A stretch of DNA of 64,000 nucleotides from Nocardioides cavernae. GTDB lineage: Bacteria; Actinomycetota; Actinomycetes; Propionibacteriales; Nocardioidaceae. The translations under genes were made by a program, and so were the position numbers. The notes below the pieces were generated by a model. The model searched no databases, was not told where the DNA came from, and saw nothing but the letters and a program-made list of their open reading frames with translations. Of the stretch, positions 8,116-18,119 are shown one piece after another (positions within the stretch are counted from its first letter, which is position 1; every line of letters starts with the position of its first letter). The stretch lies in contig NZ_JAFBCA010000001.1 of the NCBI RefSeq assembly GCF_016907475.1, positions 992,001-1,056,000 of the forward strand, written 5' to 3'.

Positions 8116-8664
8116 TCAGAGCCAGCCGCTCATCCGGCGGTTGCCCTGCCCCTGCCTGCGGTTGCCGGCGAACGGGTCGTAGCCGACGAAGGGGACGCTG
8201 CTGAGGTCGATGTCGACGTTGATGGAGTGGTCGTTGGTGGCGCTGCGCACCACGTTGACCATCCAGGTGTTGAGGCTCTGCCCGGCCGCGGCCGCCTTCT
8301 CCTCGGCCCGGGCCTTGACGCCCTCGGGGATGCGCAGGGTGATGCGGGCCAGGTCGCCGGCCTCCTCCTCCAGCGGCGCCGGGGGTGCCGGCGGCGGGGG
8401 CGGCTCGGGCATCGCGGCCTGGGGCGTGACCTCGACGACGAAGTCGAGCTCGCGGCCCACCAGCCGGACGTCGACGCTGCCGTCGGGGAGCTCGGCGGTG
8501 ATCTCGGCCGCGGCGTGGGAGATGGCCTCCATCAGTGCGAGGCGGGCGCTCGGGTCGAGGGCGTACGCCAGGCGCTCGGCGGCCTGCTTGAGCTCGTCGC
8601 TGCCGGCCTCGGACGCGGCCACGAGGTCGCGTCGCAGGCTGTCGACGTACGGGGTGATGTCCAT
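8116..8664 (-). CDS. Ribbon-helix-helix (HicB/Arc-type) regulator, probably autoregulated
   Basis: A 182-aa protein. The N-terminal half is helical with a HicB-like segment (LPDGSVDVRLVGRELDFVVEV). A Pro-rich linker follows (PEPPPPPAPPAP, about 90-101), then a ribbon-helix-helix DNA-binding segment (ITLRIPEGVKARAEEKAAAAG, then SLNTWMVNVVRSA). ATG 8664 was chosen over GTG 8673 because it leaves SD-like AGGGTGG in place. A perfect 19-bp palindrome sits 12 bp upstream and related half-sites lie further up, so autorepression is likely. It heads the operon with the DUF4097 protein. Confidence 0.78.
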   Translation of the reverse strand: MDITPYVDSLRRDLVAASEAGSDELKQAAERLAYALDPSARLALMEAISHAAAEITAELPDGSVDVRLVGRELDFVVEVTPQAAMPEPPPPPAPPAPLEEEAGDLARITLRIPEGVKARAEEKAAAAGQSLNTWMVNVVRSATNDHSINVDIDLSSVPFVGYDPFAGNRRQGQGNRRMSGWL

Positions 8665-8675
8665 GTGCACCACCC

Positions 8676-8738
8676 TGACATCACCGTGATGTCATGTCAA
8701 TGCCTTGGTGATGTCATTTGCTGTCGCGGTGACATCAC
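8676..8738. promoter_or_regulatory. Operator array: palindrome TGACATCACCGTGATGTCA plus two further half-sites
   Basis: The perfect 19-bp palindrome occupies 8676-8694. Additional half-sites GTGATGTCA (8708-8716) and TGACATCAC (8730-8738) form a second, wider inverted pair. The array covers the start region of the ribbon-helix-helix gene. Such arrays suit dimeric RHH repressors that bind cooperatively. The regulator assignment is inferred from adjacency. Confidence 0.75.
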
Positions 8739-8751
8739 CCCGCTCTTCAGT

Positions 8752-8773
8752 GATCCCCGGTCAGCCGGGGATC
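8752..8773 (-). terminator. Hairpin between Fe-S oxidoreductase and RHH gene
   Basis: GATCCCCGG (8752-8760) pairs perfectly with CCGGGGATC (8765-8773) around a 4-nt loop. It has no T-run, so termination is uncertain. It follows the larger hairpin at 8775-8812 in transcription direction. Confidence 0.45.
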
Positions 8774-8774
8774 G

Positions 8775-8812
8775 CTGAACTTGTCGGCCCATGCACGGGC
8801 CGACAAGTTCAG
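8775..8812 (-). terminator. Perfect 16-bp hairpin after the Fe-S oxidoreductase gene
   Basis: CTGAACTTGTCGGCCC (8775-8790) pairs without mismatch with 8797-8812 around a 6-nt loop (ATGCAC). It begins 26 bp after the stop codon of the minus-strand oxidoreductase, the position of a terminator, although no T-run follows. Confidence 0.65.
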
Positions 8813-8837
8813 GGAGAGCCTGACAAGTCGAAGGACG

Positions 8838-12632
<3,795 letters not shown>

Positions 12633-12760
12633 GAAGGGCTGCTCCTCGGTAGGGGCGTACAGAGCCGCAGCCTAGGGCCGCCCAACATGCCGACGGCAGG
12701 GCCCTGCGGAGTGAGAAGGATCCTACCCGCAGGTAACTTGACGTCGTGCTGGGTGGGCGA

Positions 12761-13060
12761 TCAGTTCACGATCGCGACGTTCTCGACCTCGATCTCGCGG
12801 GCGTCCTCGCGGTAGGTCGCGACCTTCGCCTTGATCTGGTCGAGGGCATCGGTGAGCCGCTCGACGCCGTCGCGGAGCTTCTGCTGGTGCTCCAGCTGCG
12901 CGATGTGCGACTCGCTCGACTCGTCCCAGCCGGGCGTCAGGGACTCGACCCGCTCGAGGAGCTCGGCGATCTGCGTGGTGATCTGCGTGGTGGCATCGGC
13001 CAGGGCGGTCTCGAGCGTGGAGAGCGAGCCCTGGTGGACCACGAGCCCGCGGTCGCTCAT
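12761..13060 (-). CDS. Small helical-hairpin protein, WXG100-like
   Basis: A 99-aa, all-helical protein with a central turn LTPGWDESSESH followed by a second helix rich in E/K/Q, the size and layout of WXG100 (EsxA/EsxB-type) partners, although the motif is W-D-E rather than W-x-G. The ATG at 13060 overlaps the stop of the upstream gene (ATGA), so the two are coupled. It is divergent from the toxin operon at 13500. It could be an Esx partner or a chaperone for the effector; this is inferred from fold and place. Confidence 0.6.
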   Translation of the reverse strand: MSDRGLVVHQGSLSTLETALADATTQITTQIAELLERVESLTPGWDESSESHIAQLEHQQKLRDGVERLTDALDQIKAKVATYREDAREIEVENVAIVN

Positions 13061-13377
13061 CGGGGACCACCGCCCAGGCGGTCTGCGAGGTTGCCCGCCC
13101 GCTCGGCCTGGGTCACGTCGTTGGTGGCGTGCTCCTGGGCGACGTACATCAGGCTCTGGGCGTAACCGTCGAGGATCGGGCCGAGAGTGACGGCGACGTC
13201 GAACCACTCGTTGATCGCCTCGCCGAAGCCGGCTGCTGCCTGGCCCTTGAACCCCTTGCCGGCTTCGGTCTCGATGGTGGCGCCGAGCTCCTGCAGGGTG
13301 GTCTGCAGCGGCTCCACCGCGTCGGCCACGGCCTGCGCCGCCGCCTGCATCTCGGAGTAGACAAGTCCGACGGCCAC
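13057..13377 (-). CDS. WXG100-family-like protein
   Basis: A 106-aa helical protein with a central G-F-K-G-Q-A-A motif at the usual position of W-x-G, and flanking helices. The GTG start at 13377 was chosen because GAGAGGGGG lies about 5 nt upstream. The open frame continues upstream to 13440, but without family-like sequence. It is coupled by ATGA to the next minus-strand gene. The pair resembles the two-gene Esx modules that accompany type VII effectors. The divergent promoter space to 13500 is 122 bp. Confidence 0.6.
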   Translation of the reverse strand: MAVGLVYSEMQAAAQAVADAVEPLQTTLQELGATIETEAGKGFKGQAAAGFGEAINEWFDVAVTLGPILDGYAQSLMYVAQEHATNDVTQAERAGNLADRLGGGPR

Positions 13378-13499
13378 GGCCGCCCCCTCTCGCTGGGATC
13401 GATCACCCCTTCCTACCCCGTCCGCCGCCCGCTCACACACCCCGGAGCCCGAACGTCCTTCCCGGTTTGAGCGACCGCCCTGCGGGGAATCGGGATCCC

Positions 13500-13823
13500 A
13501 TGCCGTCGTACGACTACGAGGTCGACCTCGAGAGCATGGGCCAGGCCGCCCAGGGGCTCAGCGAGACCGTCCAGCTGTTCAAGGACAAGGACGTCGAGGA
13601 CCTGGTCCCCGGCAAGGGCGACGTCGGGAGCGACGTCGTGTGGGACGCCCTCGACGAGTTCAAGAACCGCTGGGAGGAGGGCGTCAACAACCTCTGTCAG
13701 GACGTCGAGGAGATGTCCGGGCGACTGGGCAAGATCGCGATGAACTACTTCGAGACCGACAAGGCGGGCTACGACGCCCTGTCCGCGCTGAAGGGCACCA
13801 TCGCCGGGATCAAGGTCATGTGA
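13500..13823 (+). CDS. WXG100-like effector partner with YxxxD-type motif
   Basis: A 107-aa helical protein, first gene of the rightward toxin operon. Its C-terminal helix carries Y-F-E-T-D, which fits the YxxxD/E export signal of type VII substrates, and a W-containing central region (VVWDALDEFKNRWEEG). It ends 1 bp before the large toxin gene, the arrangement of a small partner that pairs with the N-terminal WxG domain of an effector. The ATG at 13500 is the first plausible start; only a weak GGGGA lies upstream. Confidence 0.65.
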   Translation: MPSYDYEVDLESMGQAAQGLSETVQLFKDKDVEDLVPGKGDVGSDVVWDALDEFKNRWEEGVNNLCQDVEEMSGRLGKIAMNYFETDKAGYDALSALKGTIAGIKVM

Positions 13824-13824
13824 C

Positions 13825-15567
13825 GTGCCGGACTTCGTGATCGAGGGCAACCCCGGCAACGTCCGGGCCAAGGCCCTCACGATGGAGCAGAAGGGCCAGC
13901 TCTTCTACGACACCGGCGACGCGCTGGCCAAGATCGACGTGTCGGGGTGGACCGGCCGCGCCGCCGACGAGTTCCGCGAGGCGCACGACCTCGAGCCGGA
14001 CCGCTGGGTCAAGGCGGGCAACGGGTTCAAGAAGGCCGCCGCCAGCCTGACGACCTACGCCGGCGCCCTCGAGGACGCGCAGCGGCGGGCCGCCGAGGCC
14101 AAGGCCGAGCACGAGCGCGGGGAGCGGGAGTCGGCGAGCGCGCGCACGCAGTACGACTCCTACCTGGGCCGGATGCGGTCCTACTGGAGCAGCGGCGGCA
14201 CCGACCAGGCCGAGCCGTTCGTCGACTGGGGCGACCCGATCCAGCAGGAGGCGCTGGGCGCGTTGAACGCCGCGAGGGCAGACCTCGACAACGCCGCGTC
14301 GGTGTGTGCGGGTGAGGTGCGCGCCGGTTGCGCCGACGCACCGGAGGAGCCCAACTGGCTGGAGTCGGGCCTCAAGTTCGTCGGCGGCATCTTCGAGGGC
14401 GCCGGCGAGGCGGTGTGGGACCTGCTGACGATGGTGCCGTTCAGCCCCGTCAACATGGTCATCGACTCCTACAAGCTCGCGACGGGTGACCTGACGCCCG
14501 AGGAGCTGATGAAGAAGTACGAGCTCTCGGCCGAGAACGCGTGGTCGATGGCCCAGGGCATCTACACGGGCCTGACCACCGATCCTGTCGGCTTCGGCAA
14601 GGAGCTCGGCAAGTCGCTGCTCGACTGGGACACGTGGGCCGACGACCCGGCCCGCGCGATCGGCCACCTCGTCCCGGACGCCGTCGCCGCCGTGGCGACG
14701 GGTGGAGCCGGTGCGGTCGCCACGCGCGGGACCAAGTTCGCCATGGACGGCCTCGACGCCCTCGGCGACATGGGCAAGCTGCGACACCTCGACGACCTCG
14801 GTGACCTGAACGGGCTCTCCCGGCTCGACAACGCCCGCATCTACTCGATGATGGACGACGTCCCGCACCGCACCACGTTCTCGCCGGACCAGCTCGGCTC
14901 CTCCCGCGTCGACGGCGTCCTCGACTCCCACGGGATCTCGCGCAGCGAGCTCAACGACCTCATCAACAAGCCGTCCGCCGACCTGACGGATGCGGAGCGC
15001 GCGACGCTCAACGCGGTGCGTGAGGACTTCCCGGCCCCCACCAGCGACACGGTGATGCAGAAGGTGATCGACCAGTCCTACTTCGACGAGACGAAGGGTC
15101 CGGACGTCCAGCCCGGCGACGTCGACAACTACATCCTCGACCGCTACACCAGCAACGAGGTGAGGGGCGCGGTCACGGTCGCCGACGACACGGCGCACCT
15201 CGGCACGCCTCGCGAGATCAACGAGGGCCTGCGCCTCGACTACGACAACACGCACCACGCCACGAGCGACACCTCGACGCACGTCATCCGGTTTCAGGCC
15301 GACAACCCCAACTTCGAGGTTCCCCGCAACCAGGACATGACCGGGTCGCCCACCACCTACGACGACTGGAAGCAGCCGTTCACCGGCAACGGCTTCACGA
15401 GCGCCGCGGATGATGTGATCCCCGAGTACGCCGTGCCGAGGGGAGACACCGTGACGATCAGGGAGGGTGCCGAGATGTGGGAGGTCACCGACTCCGGGAC
15501 GCAGCGCCTCGTCGCCGTCCTCCGGACCGTCGACGGTGAGCCCTCGTGGATCCCGCAGGGGAACTGA
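13825..15567 (+). CDS. Type VII secretion-type polymorphic toxin; C-terminal domain possibly an ADP-ribosyltransferase
   Basis: A 580-aa protein starting at GTG 13825. Residues 1-130 form a WXG-like helical module with W42-T-G (VSGWTGRAADEF) and a long charged coiled coil, matching the N-terminal signal domain of actinobacterial T7SS effectors. The middle (about 170-300) has hydrophobic segments (GLKFVGGIFEGAGEAV, VAAVATGGAGAV). The C-terminal 110 residues look like a distinct toxin domain, with T-H-V-I-R-F, then GNGFTSAADD, then IREGAEMWEV. These could be the R, S and E positions of an ADP-ribosyltransferase fold, but the match is weak. Support comes mainly from the ADP-ribosylglycohydrolase three genes downstream. 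Other toxin activities are possible. Confidence 0.7.
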   Translation: MPDFVIEGNPGNVRAKALTMEQKGQLFYDTGDALAKIDVSGWTGRAADEFREAHDLEPDRWVKAGNGFKKAAASLTTYAGALEDAQRRAAEAKAEHERGERESASARTQYDSYLGRMRSYWSSGGTDQAEPFVDWGDPIQQEALGALNAARADLDNAASVCAGEVRAGCADAPEEPNWLESGLKFVGGIFEGAGEAVWDLLTMVPFSPVNMVIDSYKLATGDLTPEELMKKYELSAENAWSMAQGIYTGLTTDPVGFGKELGKSLLDWDTWADDPARAIGHLVPDAVAAVATGGAGAVATRGTKFAMDGLDALGDMGKLRHLDDLGDLNGLSRLDNARIYSMMDDVPHRTTFSPDQLGSSRVDGVLDSHGISRSELNDLINKPSADLTDAERATLNAVREDFPAPTSDTVMQKVIDQSYFDETKGPDVQPGDVDNYILDRYTSNEVRGAVTVADDTAHLGTPREINEGLRLDYDNTHHATSDTSTHVIRFQADNPNFEVPRNQDMTGSPTTYDDWKQPFTGNGFTSAADDVIPEYAVPRGDTVTIREGAEMWEVTDSGTQRLVAVLRTVDGEPSWIPQGN

Positions 15568-15569
15568 CG

Positions 15570-15968
15570 ATGTCGCTGCCCGAACGCGGCACGTTCGCCG
15601 TCGTCGACTCCACGACCTACGAGGTGACCGCTGCCGCCCGCGACGCGGTCACCCTGCGCGTGCCCCGCGAGGCGGGCCCGCTGCCGCCCCACCTCGAGTC
15701 CGGCGTTCGCCGCGACGGCGACGCGTGGGCCAGGGTGAGCAAGGCCGACCTCTCGCGCTACTTCACCGTGCAGGTCACGGTGGCCTGGCAGGGCGAGGAG
15801 TTCGGTCTGGGCCGCGTGGTCGGCGACGAGGCCGAGATCCTCGGCAGCTCCCCGGTCGTGGCCGAACGGCTCGGTCTCGAAGGCGACCAGTACAACGGGT
15901 TCCGTGGGAAGGTGCCGGTGGCAGAGCTGACGGTGGTCGACGTGCGCGAGAGGGAGATCGATGTCTGA
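15570..15968 (+). CDS. Putative immunity protein 1 (related to C-terminal half of next gene)
   Basis: A 132-aa soluble protein that starts 2 bp after the toxin stop and overlaps the next gene by 8 bp, so it is tightly linked to the toxin. By eye it aligns with the C-terminal third of the next protein: RYFTVQVTVAWQGEEFGL against LFEVVFRATWQGVPVRL, and FRGKVPVAELTVVDV against FEATVARSELADVQGV. No named family was recognised. The position after a polymorphic toxin and the small acidic character suggest an immunity role. Confidence 0.6.
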   Translation: MSLPERGTFAVVDSTTYEVTAAARDAVTLRVPREAGPLPPHLESGVRRDGDAWARVSKADLSRYFTVQVTVAWQGEEFGLGRVVGDEAEILGSSPVVAERLGLEGDQYNGFRGKVPVAELTVVDVREREIDV

Positions 15969-16794
15969 GGCGAGCGTCGGACGGCCAGTGCTGCAGAAGC
16001 TGCTGACCCACGGTCTCGGGACCGCGATCGTCGACGACGGCTACGACCAGGTCGGCGGGATCGTGGTGCTGGCCGGCGACGCCGTCGCGCTCGACACCCC
16101 CGACAGGATCCTCCGCGCCTACGGCTACGAGGGTGGCCAGGAGTACGTCGACGTGGTGCGCTTCGCGCTGCCGCCGCTCGCGACCCTGAGCAACCCCGCA
16201 TCGCCCGACGCCGGCCGCACCCCGCTCTACCCGACCGGCTTCCTGCGCGACGAGGCCGTGGTCCCCGTCTGGGAGCTGAGCCGCACCCGCTACAGCTTCG
16301 GCGCCGAGTTCTGGCGGATCCGTGCCGACGGCGAGCAGAAGTGCCTCTCCTCCTACGGCGGTGTCGCGCGCGGCTGGCGCGGGGCGAAGGGGTGGCGGCC
16401 GTGGTCGACGCTCGTCGGGCCGCGGGCCCGCTGGCGCGGCACCGAGCTCGCCGCCGACGTCGTCGGCGACAGCGTGCTGGTCAGCGTGCGGGCCGACGCC
16501 GGTCCCGAGGGGTGGGAGCAGGTGCGTCCGCAGACGTGGTCCGCGGCGGTTCCGGCGGAGGACTGCGAGCTGTTCGAGGTGGTGTTCCGGGCGACCTGGC
16601 AGGGCGTCCCGGTCCGGCTCATCGACTCCGGCCCCGAGCAGGCCCGCGTCCTGCTGCTCATCGACGACGCCGACCGGGCCGAGGCCCTCGGCGCCGACAC
16701 GATCGAGCCGGGTGTCTTCGAGGCCACCGTCGCGCGGTCCGAGCTGGCCGACGTCCAGGGCGTGACCAACGAGCTCGCCCCGCCGAGCCGCTGA
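15961..16794 (+). CDS. Putative immunity protein 2 (two-part)
   Basis: A 277-aa soluble protein. The N-terminal part (1-150) has a Trp/Tyr-rich stretch (YPTGFLRDEAVVPVWELSRT, then FGAEFWRIRADGEQKC). The C-terminal part (about 170-270) is homologous to the whole preceding 132-aa protein. It overlaps that gene by 8 bp and is followed 8 bp later by the ADP-ribosylglycohydrolase. This duplication pattern is common among immunity genes that track toxin variants. No enzyme motif is seen. Confidence 0.55.
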   Translation: MSEASVGRPVLQKLLTHGLGTAIVDDGYDQVGGIVVLAGDAVALDTPDRILRAYGYEGGQEYVDVVRFALPPLATLSNPASPDAGRTPLYPTGFLRDEAVVPVWELSRTRYSFGAEFWRIRADGEQKCLSSYGGVARGWRGAKGWRPWSTLVGPRARWRGTELAADVVGDSVLVSVRADAGPEGWEQVRPQTWSAAVPAEDCELFEVVFRATWQGVPVRLIDSGPEQARVLLLIDDADRAEALGADTIEPGVFEATVARSELADVQGVTNELAPPSR

Positions 16795-16802
16795 CCCCGA
16801 CC

Positions 16803-18116
16803 GTGCACGACGCCACCGAGGACGCGGCCCGGACCGACCGGATCCAGGGCGTCCTGCTCGGCGCTGCGTGCGGCGACGCCCTCGGAGTGCCGTACGAGTT
16901 CGGCTCGGCGCCACTGGGTCGCGGCGAGGTGCCGCGGATGATCGGGGGTGGGCTCGGCCCCTATGCGCCCGGCGAGTGGAGCGACGACACCCAGATGGCC
17001 GTCGTCATCGCGCGGGTGGCCGCCGTCCGCGGGCTGCGGACAGTGGACGCGCTCGATGCGATCGTCACCGGGTGGGTCGACTGGCTCGCTGCGGGCGCCA
17101 CCGATGTCGGCACGCAGACGCGGCAGGTGCTCGGGGCCGTGGCGGCTGAGGAAGCCCGGCGAGCGTGGTCGGCCGCGGCCTCGGCGTCCACCGGCCTCCA
17201 CGGCCGCACCGGACGGACCGCCGGCAACGGGTCGTTGATGCGCACGGCTCCGGTCGCGCTCGCCTTCCTCGACGACCCGGCGATGCTCACGCTCGCCGCA
17301 CGGTGGGTGTCGGAGGCGACCCACCACGACCCGCTCGCGGGAGACGCGTGCGTGCTGTGGTGCCACGCGATCCGGCGCGCCGTGCTCGACGGGGCCGTGC
17401 CCGACCTGGCGGCCGTGCTCGGAGAGCTCCCGGCCGACCGCCGGGACCAGTGGGCCGACTGGATCGCTGACGCCGAGCGACGTACGCCGTCCGCGTTCGC
17501 GCCCAACGGCTACGTCGTCACCGCCCTCCAGGCGGCGTGGTCGGCGATCCGACACCCGGTCGGCGACGGTCCTCCGCTCGTCGCGTCGCTCGGCGCGGCG
17601 GTGCACGCGGGCGACGACACCGACACGGTCGCCGCGATCGCCGGAGCGCTGCTCGGCGCTGTCCACGGCGCGTCGTCGCTGCCCGAGGAGTGGCTCGGGC
17701 TCGTGCACGGCTGGCCCGGCCTGCGTGCCGACGACCTGCGCGACCTCGCTCGGCGGGTGGCCGAACGCGGAGCCGCGGACGCGGCCGCTCATCGGGTCCC
17801 CGACGAGCTCGTCGAGGTGGCCGAGCACCTGGTCGCCCGCGGTCTGGGGGAGGGCCATCACTTCTTCGTCAAGGGTCGCCCGGTGCCGGGCGGCCTCTCC
17901 AGCGAGTACATCGGGATCCGTGCGCTCGACGACGGTTCCTACGAGGTCTGGTACTCCGGCGACCGGGGCACGCCACGCGCCCTGGTCGAGACCCCCGACT
18001 GGGCCGTCGCGCGCCAGGGCTTCGTCGACGAGGTGGAGAGTCTGGCGTCATGGCGCGGCGACTGGCGGGCGCAGGTCGGGTCGCCACGACACCCCCGCTG
18101 GTGGCGACGCCGTTGA
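16803..18116 (+). CDS. ADP-ribosylglycohydrolase (DraG-like), likely immunity enzyme
   Basis: A 437-aa protein. The N-terminal 330 residues match the ADP-ribosylglycohydrolase family: GVLLGAACGDALG at the start, EWSDDTQMA near 60 and HAGDDTDTVAAIAGALLGA near 270, the two Asp/Thr metal-binding sites for the di-magnesium centre. This family removes ADP-ribose from arginine and other residues. About 60 further C-terminal residues (FFVKGRPVPGGLSSEYIGIR onward) form an extra domain. The GTG start lies 8 bp after the previous stop, so it is the last gene of the toxin operon. Enzymes of this family serve as immunity proteins to ADP-ribosylating toxins (for example Tri1), which is the basis for the role inferred here. 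Confidence 0.85.
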   Translation: MHDATEDAARTDRIQGVLLGAACGDALGVPYEFGSAPLGRGEVPRMIGGGLGPYAPGEWSDDTQMAVVIARVAAVRGLRTVDALDAIVTGWVDWLAAGATDVGTQTRQVLGAVAAEEARRAWSAAASASTGLHGRTGRTAGNGSLMRTAPVALAFLDDPAMLTLAARWVSEATHHDPLAGDACVLWCHAIRRAVLDGAVPDLAAVLGELPADRRDQWADWIADAERRTPSAFAPNGYVVTALQAAWSAIRHPVGDGPPLVASLGAAVHAGDDTDTVAAIAGALLGAVHGASSLPEEWLGLVHGWPGLRADDLRDLARRVAERGAADAAAHRVPDELVEVAEHLVARGLGEGHHFFVKGRPVPGGLSSEYIGIRALDDGSYEVWYSGDRGTPRALVETPDWAVARQGFVDEVESLASWRGDWRAQVGSPRHPRWWRRR

Positions 18117-18119
18117 CGT

